This document shows, piece after piece, positions 1 to 8,516 of a DNA stretch of 64,000 bases (position 1 is its first letter; each line of letters opens with the position of its first letter). The stretch covers positions 1-64,000 of the forward strand of contig NTJG01000001.1 in NCBI GenBank assembly GCA_002324875.1, given 5' to 3'. A program made the position numbers and the translations under genes. A model generated the notes under the pieces. It searched no databases. It saw only the letters and a program-made list of their open reading frames with translations, and was not told where the DNA came from. The stretch comes from Lysobacteraceae bacterium NML93-0793 (GTDB taxonomy: Bacteria; Pseudomonadota; Gammaproteobacteria; Xanthomonadales; Xanthomonadaceae).

Positions 1-2
1 CG

Positions 3-1139
3 ACGCGCTGGCAGGCCCTGGCCGCGTTCCGGCAAGGGCGCGGCGCCGCCGATGTCTCGCGCGCGGCGCTGGCGGCGATCGATGGCGCGGCCCGGCAGTG
101 GCGGCGTCGCCTGCGTCTCGATGCGCCGCCGCCCGACAGCGTGCCCGCGCACGCGATCGGCGATCTGCTCGCGCATGCCTTCCCCGACCGCATCGGCTTC
201 CGCCACGCCCGTGACGCGTATCGCTACACGCTCAGCAACGGTCGCATGGCGCGGCTGTTCGACGACAGCACCCTCGTCGGCGAGCCCTGGATCGTCGCCA
301 GCGAGCTGCGTTACGAGGCGCGCGATGCGCTGCTGCTGCGCGGCGCGCCGGTCGACGAGGCGGCCCTGCGCCGCGCCTGGCCGGAGCGCTTCGTCGAGGG
401 CGACGAAACGCGCTGGGACGCCGCGAAGCGCGCCCTGGTCGGCGAGCGCGTGCGTCGCTTCGACGGCATCGTGCTCGATGCCCGCGCGAACGGACGGGTC
501 GATCCCGCGCAGGCGGCCTACGCGCTGACCGAGGCCGTCGGCGATCTCGGCCTCGAGGTCCTGCCCTGGCGCGACACCCTGCGCCAGTGGCAGGCCAGGG
601 TGCAGGCCGTGCGGACCTGGATGCCCGAACTCGGGTTGCCGGACATGGCCGATGCCGCGCTGCTCGCCACCCGGCACGACTGGCTGCGACCTGCGTTCAG
701 CGGCATCAGCCGGCTCGACGCGCTCGATGCCGACGTGTTGGCCGCCGCCCTGCAGGGCCGGCTCGACTGGTCGGTGCGGCAGCAGCTCGAACGCCTGGCA
801 CCGGTGCGCATCACCGTGCCGTCCGGACAGACCCGCGCCATCCACTACGGCATCGAGGCCGACGGCGCGCCGTCAGCGCCGGTGCTCGCGGTCAAGCTGC
901 AGGAGTTGTTCGGCCTGGCGCAGACGCCCTCGGTGGCCGACGGCCGGGTACCGCTGACCCTGCATCTGCTGTCGCCGGCCGGGCGGCCGCTGCAGGTCAC
1001 CCGCGATCTGCACGGCTTCTGGGAGCGCACCTATCCGGAGGTGCGCAAGGAGATGAAAGGCCGGTATCCGCGTCACCCGTGGCCGGACGATCCCTGGAAC
1101 GCGCCGGCGACCCACCGCGCCAAGCCGCGCGGCACCTGA
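3..1139 (+). CDS. hrpB: ATP-dependent helicase HrpB, C-terminal part (5' truncated)
   Basis: The reading frame is open from the window edge and gives 378 residues, the C-terminal portion of a DEAH-box RNA/DNA helicase of the HrpB family. The helicase core lies outside the window. What is visible is the family-specific C-terminal region: a WMPELGLPDM segment, the RLAPVRITVPSG stretch, the VKLQELFGLAQTP block and the closing WERTYPEVRKEMKGRYPRHPWP signature that characterises HrpB. Full HrpB proteins are about 800-840 residues, so roughly half is missing. An internal ATG at 141 is in frame but is not the true start, because recognisable sequence continues upstream of it. The cellular role of HrpB is poorly defined in most bacteria. 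Family identification is secure from the C-terminus alone. Confidence 0.93.
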   Translation, partial: TRWQALAAFRQGRGAADVSRAALAAIDGAARQWRRRLRLDAPPPDSVPAHAIGDLLAHAFPDRIGFRHARDAYRYTLSNGRMARLFDDSTLVGEPWIVASELRYEARDALLLRGAPVDEAALRRAWPERFVEGDETRWDAAKRALVGERVRRFDGIVLDARANGRVDPAQAAYALTEAVGDLGLEVLPWRDTLRQWQARVQAVRTWMPELGLPDMADAALLATRHDWLRPAFSGISRLDALDADVLAAALQGRLDWSVRQQLERLAPVRITVPSGQTRAIHYGIEADGAPSAPVLAVKLQELFGLAQTPSVADGRVPLTLHLLSPAGRPLQVTRDLHGFWERTYPEVRKEMKGRYPRHPWPDDPWNAPATHRAKPRGT

Positions 1140-1263
1140 GCGTCGGCGTGCGTTGGTAAGCGGCTTGCAACCGCACTTGAACGTGCCAAGGACCGATCAC
1201 ACCGGATCGACAGCGGCGGCCACAGACTGCGCCATCCCGTACGCGGACCTTGAAGGAAACCCC

Positions 1264-1632
1264 ATGAGCAAGTTCGAAGAGCTGTCCGACAAGGCGATGT
1301 CGCTGGTCGGCCAGGCAGGCGACAGCCTGCGCCATGCGATCCCGGCCACGGCCGAGAACTGGCTGAAGACCGGCGTGGCCGTCGGTGCGGCGCGCACGGG
1401 CGCCAAGGTCGGTGTCGGTTTCCTGCGCCGCAATCCGGCCATCGTCGCCGCCAGCGCGATCGGCGTCGGCCTGGTGTGGGTCGCCGCCCGCCAGTACCGC
1501 AAGAAGAAGGCGAACGAGACGATCGAAGGCAATTCCCGCCGGATCGAAGCGTCGAACGCGGCCGCCCGCAAGCGCGCGACCCGCAGCAAGCGCGGCGCCT
1601 CGACCGCCGCCAACGAAGCCGACGCGAACTGA
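1264..1632 (+). CDS. Small single-pass membrane protein, function unknown
   Basis: 122 residues. The ATG at 1264 has a purine-rich GAAGGAA a few bases upstream, and the N-terminus before it has no protein-like character. The first half (SKFEELSDKAMSLVGQAGDS onwards) is amphipathic and helical. A hydrophobic segment around residues 60-78 (NPAIVAASAIGVGLVWVAAR) follows, then a very basic tail rich in Lys, Arg and Ala. The layout recalls DUF883/YqjD-type proteins, which sit in the inner membrane by a C-terminal helix and in some cases bind ribosomes. I see no family signature strong enough to assign it there. It stands alone between hrpB and the patatin gene. The basic tail would be cytoplasmic or nucleic-acid-facing, which is inference. 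Confidence 0.7.
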   Translation: MSKFEELSDKAMSLVGQAGDSLRHAIPATAENWLKTGVAVGAARTGAKVGVGFLRRNPAIVAASAIGVGLVWVAARQYRKKKANETIEGNSRRIEASNAAARKRATRSKRGASTAANEADAN

Positions 1633-1680
1633 CGCGGGCTGCGGCGCGCCGGCGCCGCGGCTCCGTCCGCATGATCCTCC

Positions 1681-1708
1681 ACGCGCCGCTCGGCATCGGG
1701 CGGCGCGT
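1681..1708 (+). terminator. GC-rich hairpin after the small membrane protein gene
   Basis: A perfect 9-bp stem, ACGCGCCGC (1681-1689) pairing with GCGGCGCGT (1700-1708), with a 10-nt loop, lies 49 bases after the preceding stop. There is no real T-tract, so it is a terminator-like structure rather than a canonical intrinsic terminator. Confidence 0.4.
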
Positions 1709-1783
1709 TCTGCGTGGGGCTTCAGCCGCCGACAGGCGGTGGATGGGTATGCTCGTCGGCCGACCGAACGAATCCCGAGCCGC

Positions 1784-2869
1784 ATGTCCGAGCCCGTCGC
1801 CCCGATGTTGCACACCGCGTTCGCCGGTCGCCGGTTTCGGCGTGTCACCGTGCAGCGGGTGCTGGGTGGCGCCGCGCTGGCGCTGCTGCTGGCCGCCTGC
1901 GGGCGCGACAACGTGCGGCCCGTCGCCGAACCCGCACCGCCGCCACGGCCTGCGACCGTGACCCCCGCGCCGCCCGCACCTCCCGTGCGCATCGGACTGG
2001 CGCTCGGTGGTGGCGCGGCCAAGGGCTTCGCCCACATCGGCGTGATCAAGATGCTCGAGGCCAACGGCATCAAGGCCGATGTCGTGGCCGGCACCAGCGC
2101 CGGCAGTGTCGTGGGCGCGCTCTATGCCAGCGGCATGGATCCGTTCCGCATGCAGGAGCGCGCAGTCGCGCTCGACGAGGCGAGCATCCGCGACGTGCGC
2201 CTGTTCTCGGGCGGCCTGGTGCAGGGCGTCGCGCTGCAGAACTACGTCAACCAGGAGGTTGGCAACCGCACGCTCGACCGCATGACGATTCCGTTCGCCG
2301 CCGTCGCCACCCGGCTCGACACCGGCGACCGTGTGGTCTTCGTGCGCGGCAACACCGGCCAGGCCGTGCGCGCGTCGAGCAGCGTGCCCGGCGTGTTCGA
2401 GCCGGTGCGCATCGGCGAGCGCAGCTACGTCGACGGCGGCGTGGTCAGCCCGGTACCGGTGGATGCAGCCAGACAGCTGGGCGCCGACCTGGTGATCGCC
2501 GTCGACATCTCCAGCAAGGCCAGCGGCACGACGCCCGGCAGCATGCTCGGCATCGTCAACCAGTCGATCGCGATCATGGGCCAGACGCTCGGTCGCCAGG
2601 AACTCGCACGTGCCGACATCGTGATCCGGCCGCAGGTCAACGACATCGGCCCGGCGAGCTTCGAACAGCGCAATGCGGCGATCCTGCAGGGCGAGCGCGC
2701 CGCGCTCGCGGCGATGCCGCAGATCCGCAGCCGCATCGCCGAGCTCGAACGCGCACGCGTGGCTGCACGCACGCCGCCAAAGCCGGTGGAGCCGGAGCCG
2801 GTCGACATCGACTGCGGCGGCAGTTGGGTGCGCCGGCTGAATCCGTTCGCGAAGGAACCCGCCTGCTGA
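1784..2869 (+). CDS. Patatin-like phospholipase, lipoprotein
   Basis: 361 residues. An N-terminal basic and hydrophobic segment ends in a lipobox, LLAAC, with Cys at about residue 39, so the protein is probably lipid-anchored and periplasmic. A Pro-rich linker follows. The patatin fold then starts at about residue 69: the oxyanion loop is GLALGGGAAKGFAHIG, the nucleophile elbow is GTSAGS (Ser about residue 105), and the second catalytic residue is in YVDGG, as in RssA/patatin acyl hydrolases. The Ser-Asp dyad is intact, so lipid acyl hydrolysis is expected; substrate is not inferable. The ATG at 1784 gives the complete lipoprotein signal; an internal Met at residue 8 is also possible. A short SYVDGGVVSPVP segment and a Cys-containing C-terminus close it. 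No operon partner is evident. Confidence 0.88.
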   Translation: MSEPVAPMLHTAFAGRRFRRVTVQRVLGGAALALLLAACGRDNVRPVAEPAPPPRPATVTPAPPAPPVRIGLALGGGAAKGFAHIGVIKMLEANGIKADVVAGTSAGSVVGALYASGMDPFRMQERAVALDEASIRDVRLFSGGLVQGVALQNYVNQEVGNRTLDRMTIPFAAVATRLDTGDRVVFVRGNTGQAVRASSSVPGVFEPVRIGERSYVDGGVVSPVPVDAARQLGADLVIAVDISSKASGTTPGSMLGIVNQSIAIMGQTLGRQELARADIVIRPQVNDIGPASFEQRNAAILQGERAALAAMPQIRSRIAELERARVAARTPPKPVEPEPVDIDCGGSWVRRLNPFAKEPAC

Positions 2870-3309
2870 TGTGACCCGCGCGCATCGGCAGACGCGTGCG
2901 CGCCGGTTCGACGAGTCGAATCGACACCACCGAGCGGCAGGGGTGGCGTTGCATCACGGCGTACCGCGCTCCGGGCGCGACGCACAGGCCTGTGGATTCG
3001 GCGCTGCGCACCGTCGCGGCTGACGCGCGCGTCGGTGCGTGGGGCAGCATGTGCATCGAATCGCACTGCAGGGAATGAATGCGCACGCCCGCGCATGTTC
3101 ACCCTCAGCGCACACCACGACGCGACACACTGCGCCCGGCTCGCACCGATGCCGCGTGCATCGACCCCGTTCCGGATCCCGCCACGCGCATGTCGCCTCG
3201 TGGCCACGATCCCGGGCGCGCGCCATGCCGTCGGCAGCGTCCATGTCGCGCTGTCTCATCCATCGACTCGGTGCGGCCCGACCGCATCCCAGCGAGGAGA
3301 GTCTCCCCA
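2870..3309. other. 440-bp intergenic stretch, no gene recognised
   Basis: Several frames are open by chance but their translations are low-complexity Arg/Ala/Pro text without family resemblance. Only the last bases are interpretable: GCGAGGAGAG just before 3310 is a good ribosome binding site for the next gene. No convincing hairpin or promoter was seen. Confidence 0.5.
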
Positions 3310-4941
3310 ATGCAAGCCAACACCCTCGGCCGACAGCTCGAACTGAGCCTGGGCCATTACCTGCCAAGCGTGCTCGGTGCGGTGCTCGTACTGATCATCG
3401 GTCTGATCGCCGCGCTGTTCGTGCGCGGCGTGATCCGTACCGGCATGACCCGCCTGCGCATCAACGAACGCGTCAACACGCAGACGTCCTCGCAGCTCGA
3501 TATCGTCAGGATCGCGGCGTCGATCGGCTTCTGGTTCGTGATCATCCTGACCCTGATCGGAGTGTTCAGCGTGCTTCGTGTGGACGGCCTGTATGGCCCG
3601 TTCTCGGCACTGGTCACCGAGGTGATGCTGTATCTGCCGCGGATCCTGCTGGCGGCCGTGCTGGCCCTGATCGCCTGGGTGCTGGCGACGGTGTTGCGCG
3701 CCGGCATCAACCGCGTGATGGCGGCCGGGCGCTGGGACGAGAAGCTGTCGGAATCGGCCGGTGTCAAACCGATTTCGGCTGTCCTCGGTGACGTCGTCTA
3801 CTGGCTGGTGCTGCTGTTGTTCCTGCCGGCGATCGTCGGCGCACTGCGCATCGACGGTCTGATGTTGCCGCTGGCGGACATGACCGCACAGGTCACGACG
3901 ATGCTGCCCAACATCTTCGCCGCCGCCGTGATCGGTCTGGTGGGCTGGCTCGTGGCGAAGGTGCTGCGTGGCCTGGTGACCAACCTGCTCGCGGCCAGCG
4001 GCGTCGACCGTTACAGCAACCGCGACGGACTCACCGAGGGCGTGCGGCTGTCGCAGCTCGGCGGCACGCTGGTCTTCATCCTGGTCATCGTGCCGACGCT
4101 GATCGCCGCGCTCGATGCGCTGGCGATCCGGGCGATCTCCGATCCGGCGAGCGAGATGCTCGGCATGTTCCTGACCGCGATCCCGAACATTCTGGCCGCG
4201 GCGCTGATCCTGATCGTCGCCTGGTACCTGGGCCGGTTCGTGGCCGGGCTGCTGACGCGTCTGCTCGAGAATCTGGGCGTCGATCGCATCCCCGCGCGCC
4301 TCGGGCTGGCCCATCTGTTCACCGCTGCGCCGTCGGCACCGGTGACGCCGAACACCGCCGCACCGGTCGATCAGGCACTGGCGACGGCCGATCCGGTGGC
4401 GGCCGCGGGCATGCCCGAGCCGGGCTCCCCGATCGTGGATGCACGCGGCGCGCCGGTGACTGCACCGACCGCCAGTACCGGGCTGTCGGCCTTCGTCGGC
4501 CGGGTGGCGCTGTTCTTCATCCTGCTGTTCGCGACCGTCGAAGCCGCCCACCGGCTCGGGTTCACCGGTGTCCGTGACCTGCTGGCGACCTTCATCGCCT
4601 TCGGCGCCGATGTGCTGCTGGGTGCGGTGATCCTGGTCGTCGGCTACTGGCTGGCCGATCTGGCCGCGCGTGCGATCCAGCGCGCCAATCCCGATCGCAG
4701 CGTCGGCCTGTCGCGCATCGCCCGGGTCGCGATCCTCGGCCTGGTGATCGCGATGGGCCTGCGCGCGATGGGCATCGCCGACGACATCGTCAATCTCGCC
4801 TTCGGCCTGGTGCTGGGCGCGGTGGCGGTGGCGACCGCCCTGGCCTTCGGTCTCGGTGGCCGCGATGCCGCGGGCCGCGTGGCCGACCGCTGGGCGCGGG
4901 CCTATCTCGAGCGCCGGAACGACGACGACCCGCGTCCGTAA
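3310..4941 (+). CDS. Multi-pass membrane protein with five conserved TM-helix repeats (mechanosensitive channel-related)
   Basis: 543 residues. ATG 3310 is preceded by GAGGAGAG. The protein is built from repeated units in which a short LP..L.A hairpin leads into a hydrophobic helix: LPSVLGAVLVLIIGLIAALF, LPRILLAAVLALIAWVLATV, LPNIFAAAVIGLVGWLVAKV, IPNILAAALILIVAWYLGRF and a fifth near residue 440. This is the conserved TM-helix repeat (Pfam TM_helix, PF05552) that accompanies MscS-like channels and forms CmpX-type proteins. I see no MscS beta domain or vestibule at the C-terminus, so calling it a conducting channel is inference. A Pro/Ala-rich linker (about residues 340-395) separates repeats four and five. 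Its role is probably envelope tension or osmotic adaptation. A strong hairpin follows the stop. Confidence 0.85.
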   Translation: MQANTLGRQLELSLGHYLPSVLGAVLVLIIGLIAALFVRGVIRTGMTRLRINERVNTQTSSQLDIVRIAASIGFWFVIILTLIGVFSVLRVDGLYGPFSALVTEVMLYLPRILLAAVLALIAWVLATVLRAGINRVMAAGRWDEKLSESAGVKPISAVLGDVVYWLVLLLFLPAIVGALRIDGLMLPLADMTAQVTTMLPNIFAAAVIGLVGWLVAKVLRGLVTNLLAASGVDRYSNRDGLTEGVRLSQLGGTLVFILVIVPTLIAALDALAIRAISDPASEMLGMFLTAIPNILAAALILIVAWYLGRFVAGLLTRLLENLGVDRIPARLGLAHLFTAAPSAPVTPNTAAPVDQALATADPVAAAGMPEPGSPIVDARGAPVTAPTASTGLSAFVGRVALFFILLFATVEAAHRLGFTGVRDLLATFIAFGADVLLGAVILVVGYWLADLAARAIQRANPDRSVGLSRIARVAILGLVIAMGLRAMGIADDIVNLAFGLVLGAVAVATALAFGLGGRDAAGRVADRWARAYLERRNDDDPRP

Positions 4942-4960
4942 CGGCGACATCCGCGTTCCA

Positions 4961-4994
4961 CGGAAAACGCCCGCCATCCGGCGGGCGTGTTCCG
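4961..4994 (+). terminator. Strong inverted repeat downstream of the TM-helix repeat gene
   Basis: A 15-bp stem with one mismatch (4961-4975 with 4980-4994), loop ATCC, begins 19 bases after the stop. It carries an A-run on one arm and GTGTT on the other. Its position fits a transcription terminator, possibly bidirectional with the minus-strand ligase gene. Confidence 0.6.
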
Positions 4995-5120
4995 TGCCGG
5001 CAGCTGGAGACGGCGGACGGGCACTGCATGCAGCGCAGGCCGCGCCGGCGCGACGTGCCGCACTGCGGCCGGGCGCCACCGGCGCCGCCCCTGCGATCTC
5101 GCCAGCGCGGATCGGCCGCG

Positions 5121-6008
5121 TCAGTCCGGCGGCGGCATCTCGTCGCGCACGCGCAGAAAGCGGGCGAACCGCGGCAGCCCGGTCGAGGTGAGCCCGCTGT
5201 AGCGGTAGGTCACCCAGCTGCCGACCGGTGGGGGCTGCGCGCGCTGCGCATCGCTGAAGCCGGTCCCGATCCGGAACCGGCGCCCGTCGTGCCGCTCCAC
5301 TTCCAGTGCACCGAGCATTCCGCTGTATTTGCCGTTGCCTGCCGTGTGCGCGACCACCCGGGCCTCGGCGTCGTCGTGAGGCTTGAGCTTGAACAGCGCG
5401 GCACTGCGCCCGGCGCCATAGCGGGCATCGCGGTGATGCAGCATCAGGCCCTCGCCGCCGGCCGCAACCACCGCCGCCAGTTGCGCATCCAGCGCCGCGC
5501 GCGAGGTGCCGGGTGTCTGCGTCACCATCCGCAGCTGAGGATGCGCGGTGCGCGCCACCAGGGCCCGCATCGCCTGCACGCGCTCGGCGAACGGACCCGG
5601 ATGCGCCGGCAGATCGAAGACCATGAAGCGCACGGGTGCCCAGGCCGCGTCGTCCGTCCGCGCGCTGCGTACCAAGGCACTGATCGCGTCGAAGCGGTCG
5701 CGCGCGATCCACAGCTCGCCGTCCATCGGGATATCGGGCCAGCCGCGGGTGAACGCCGCCGGTGTGACGATCCGGTGCCCGCCCCGCGTCCACAACGCCT
5801 GTCCGTCCCAGCGCCCGCGCACGCCGTCGAGTTTTTCGCTGACGAAATAGGCGTCCACGTCGATCCGTGTCGCGCCGAGATCGCGCGCCAGCATCAGTCC
5901 CGGTACGGCCGCCGCAGCGCTCGATGTCGCGCCGATCAGACACAGCGCGACGACGCAGACGGCGACAGCCCGGGACCAGATCGGGCGATCGGTTCGCGAT
6001 CGTGTCAT
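5121..6008 (-). CDS. ligE: ATP-dependent DNA ligase, exported (LigE type)
   Basis: 295 residues. It joins nicks in duplex DNA using ATP through a covalent lysyl-AMP intermediate. Nucleotidyltransferase motifs are in order: motif I KLDGVRGRW with the adenylated Lys at about residue 59, MDGELW (about 96), the FDLP segment (about 131), motif IV EGLMLH (about 186) and motif V FKLKPHDD (about 206). A short OB-fold region with RIGTGFSDAQR follows. The N-terminus, about 34 residues, is a typical Sec signal (basic start, hydrophobic VAVCVVALCLIGA, then small residues), which places the enzyme in the periplasm. Minimal periplasmic ligases of this kind (LigE) have been linked to DNA uptake or extracellular DNA in Gram-negatives; that role here is inference. 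The gene is monocistronic-looking, downstream of algC on the same strand. Confidence 0.9.
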   Translation of the reverse strand: MTRSRTDRPIWSRAVAVCVVALCLIGATSSAAAAVPGLMLARDLGATRIDVDAYFVSEKLDGVRGRWDGQALWTRGGHRIVTPAAFTRGWPDIPMDGELWIARDRFDAISALVRSARTDDAAWAPVRFMVFDLPAHPGPFAERVQAMRALVARTAHPQLRMVTQTPGTSRAALDAQLAAVVAAGGEGLMLHHRDARYGAGRSAALFKLKPHDDAEARVVAHTAGNGKYSGMLGALEVERHDGRRFRIGTGFSDAQRAQPPPVGSWVTYRYSGLTSTGLPRFARFLRVRDEMPPPD

Positions 6009-6135
6009 CGGGACGCTCCGGCATTCTGGCGGGATGTCCAGCCTGCAGGCGAGGCCAGCGCCGGCGTGAGACGGATGCGCAGTACGTCGTCGTCGGCGCG
6101 CACCGCGCGTGGATGTCGGGCGATGGCCTGATACG

Positions 6136-6162
6136 ACGACGCCGGCGCGGAGCCGGCGTCGT
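6136..6162 (-). terminator. Perfect hairpin after algC
   Basis: An 11-bp perfect stem, ACGACGCCGGC with GCCGGCGTCGT, with a 5-nt loop lies about 22 bases beyond the algC stop on the minus strand. It lacks a T-tract. Location suggests it ends the coaC-coaB-dut-algC transcript. Confidence 0.5.
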
Positions 6163-6184
6163 GGCAGCTGCGGCGCGGGCGCGG

Positions 6185-8503
6185 TCAGAACGGCAGCGCG
6201 AGTTCCGGGTCGAGGGCCAGCAGCTGTTCGCGGAACGTCTGCTGGATCCGCGCCAAGGCCTCGCGGCTGTCGGCATCGAAGCGCAGCACCAGCACCGGCG
6301 TGGTGTTCGAGGCGCGCACCAGGCCCCAGCCGTCGGGCCAGTCCGCGCGGACGCCGTCGATCGTCGACAGACGCGCGCCCTCGAATGCCGCGGCCGCCTG
6401 CACGCGCTCGACGAACGCATGCGGATCGCCCGCCGGTGCGTCGACCTTGATCTCCGGCGTCGACACGCCGCTGGGCAGCGCCTTGAGCACGGCCGACGGA
6501 TCGTCGTCGATGGCCAGGATCTCGAGCAGGCGCGCGGCGGCGTAGATGCCGTCGTCGAAGCCGTACCAGCGCTCGGAGAAGAAGAAGTGCCCGCTCATCT
6601 CGCCGGCCAGTTCGGCGCCGGTCTCACGCATCTTGGCCTTGATCAGCGAATGCCCGGTCTTCCACATCAGCGGACTGCCGCCGTGGCGCAGCACGTGGCC
6701 GGGCAGGCGGCCGGTGCACTTCACGTCGAAGACGATCATCGCGCCGGGATTGCGCTCCAGCACGTCGGCCGCGAACAGCATCAGCAGGCGGTCGGCGAAG
6801 ATGTTTTCGCCGTCGCGGGTCACTACGCCCAGGCGATCGCCGTCGCCGTCGAAGGCCAGGCCCAGATCGGCGTCGAAGCGCTGCACCGTGCTGACCAGAT
6901 CGGCCAGGTTCTTCGGATCGCTCGGATCGGGATGGTGATTGGGGAAGGTGCCGTCGATGTCGCAGTACAGCGGCACGACCTCGGCGCCGATCGCCTCGAG
7001 CACGCGCGGACCGAGTTCACCGGCCACGCCGTTGCCGGCGTCGACGACGACCTTCAGCGGCCGCGCGATCTGGATGTCGTCGGCGATGCGACGCACGTAG
7101 TCCTCGCTGATGTCACGCTCGCTCAGGCCGCCCGGCTGGGGCGCGGCGTAGAGGCGGTCGTCGGCGACGCGGGCGTGCAGATCGGTGATCGCGTCGCCCG
7201 ACAGCGTGTCGCCGCCGACGACGATCTTGAAGCCGTTGTAGTCGGGCGGATTGTGGCTGCCGGTCACCGAGATGCAGCAGCCCGTGCGCAGGTGGAAGCC
7301 GCCGAAGTAGACCAGTGGTGTCGGCGCCAGACCGATGTCGATGACATTGCGGCCGGCCTTGCGCAGGCCGGCGATCAGGCCGGCGACGAGGTCGGGGCCG
7401 GAGAGTCGCCCGTCGCGGCCGATGACGATGTCGGTCAGGTCCTGCTCGCGCATCAGCGAGCCCACGGCCTGGCCGACCAGTTCGGCCACGCCGGCATCGA
7501 GGGTCTGCCCGACGATGCCGCGGATGTCGTAGGCGCGGAAGATCGACGGGTCGAGCACGACCGACGGCGCGGCCTTCTTCGGCTCGCTGCGCACGACCGG
7601 CACGGGGGCGGGCTCGCCGTCGCCGGCCTGCGCAGGCTGCTGCAGGGACTCGGCCAGCGTGGGTGCAACGTCCTCGGCGGCGGTGGCCGGCTGCAGGTGA
7701 CGGGGCAGCCGCCAGACCACCACGGCGAGCAGCATCAGCACCGCCGCGATCACCAGCAGCGGCAGGCCATCGAGGCCGAACGGCGGCGTGTCCACATGCG
7801 GCACGGCGGCCGCCACGCGCAGGCCGGTGCCGGGCACCGGGCGCCCGAGGCGCTCGGCCACGTTCGCCAAGGCCGCGTCGCCCCGGGCATGAATGGTGTA
7901 GCCGCCTTGGCGCAGCGCGAGATACGTGGCGCCGTCGAGCGCGACGCCATCCAGCGCCGCCGTCGCACGGCTCAACGGAAGCTGGACCATCGCCACGCCG
8001 ACGAGCGTGTCACCGGCGCGGGCCGGGGCGGTCACCAGCACCTTGGGCGCATCGCCGATGCGGGCGACCGTCAGCACCGTCTCACCACTGCCGATGGCGG
8101 CTTCGAGCGCGGCCAGCCGGCCGAATCCGGCGCTGTCGAGCGCGGCGTAATCGGCGTCGAGCTGCACGGGCAACACCTGCGCGGCCTCCAGGCCGGGCCA
8201 GTCGGCGCCGAGCGCCGTGCCGGCCGCGGTGAGATCGCCGTCAGCGAGCGCGCGCTGGACGGCGGGTGTGTCCAGCTGGGCGCCCAGGCGTGTCAGCTCG
8301 TCACCGAGACTCCTGCGCAGCCCGCCGAGCGCGGCATCGCGCGCCTGCTCGACCGCGGCCACCCGGCGGTCTCCCTGCAGGGTCTGCCAGCCGCTCCATG
8401 CGAACCACGCCGCCACCAGCGCCAACACGATTGCCAGCACCGGCGCGACAGGACGCAGCTGCGCCAGCAGCGCGCGCGTCCGTTGCGGATCCTTCTCGCT
8501 CAT
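6185..8503 (-). CDS. algC: Phosphomannomutase/phosphoglucomutase with membrane-anchored N-terminal domain
   Basis: 772 residues. The catalytic half (about 320-772) interconverts hexose 6- and 1-phosphates for exopolysaccharide and LPS precursors. It has FRAYDIRG at about 322, the phosphoserine loop TGSHNPP (Ser about 416), the Mg site DGDGDR (about 552), the sugar-binding GEMSGH (about 634) and the phosphate-binding RASNTTP (about 730). The first 270 residues are extra: a TM helix (about 20-38), a roughly 200-residue extracytoplasmic segment, and a second TM helix (about 247-264), then a Pro/Ala-rich linker. Such an N-terminal extension also occurs in Pseudomonas AlgC loci. I chose ATG 8503 (SEKDPQRTR) because upstream residues overlap dut. 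It sits 13 bases after dut, as last gene of the coaC-coaB-dut-algC run. Confidence 0.92.
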   Translation of the reverse strand: MSEKDPQRTRALLAQLRPVAPVLAIVLALVAAWFAWSGWQTLQGDRRVAAVEQARDAALGGLRRSLGDELTRLGAQLDTPAVQRALADGDLTAAGTALGADWPGLEAAQVLPVQLDADYAALDSAGFGRLAALEAAIGSGETVLTVARIGDAPKVLVTAPARAGDTLVGVAMVQLPLSRATAALDGVALDGATYLALRQGGYTIHARGDAALANVAERLGRPVPGTGLRVAAAVPHVDTPPFGLDGLPLLVIAAVLMLLAVVVWRLPRHLQPATAAEDVAPTLAESLQQPAQAGDGEPAPVPVVRSEPKKAAPSVVLDPSIFRAYDIRGIVGQTLDAGVAELVGQAVGSLMREQDLTDIVIGRDGRLSGPDLVAGLIAGLRKAGRNVIDIGLAPTPLVYFGGFHLRTGCCISVTGSHNPPDYNGFKIVVGGDTLSGDAITDLHARVADDRLYAAPQPGGLSERDISEDYVRRIADDIQIARPLKVVVDAGNGVAGELGPRVLEAIGAEVVPLYCDIDGTFPNHHPDPSDPKNLADLVSTVQRFDADLGLAFDGDGDRLGVVTRDGENIFADRLLMLFAADVLERNPGAMIVFDVKCTGRLPGHVLRHGGSPLMWKTGHSLIKAKMRETGAELAGEMSGHFFFSERWYGFDDGIYAAARLLEILAIDDDPSAVLKALPSGVSTPEIKVDAPAGDPHAFVERVQAAAAFEGARLSTIDGVRADWPDGWGLVRASNTTPVLVLRFDADSREALARIQQTFREQLLALDPELALPF

Positions 8504-8516
8504 CAACTCGTCCCCG

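Noticed and set aside
2870..3309. Small plus-strand frames before the channel-like gene
   Set aside because: Their translations are low-complexity and unlike any protein family; no ribosome binding sites for them.
3256..6420. A 1054-residue minus-strand open frame across the channel-like gene and ligase
   Set aside because: It covers two well-supported genes in other frames and has the Arg/Gln/Asp-rich composition of an antisense shadow.
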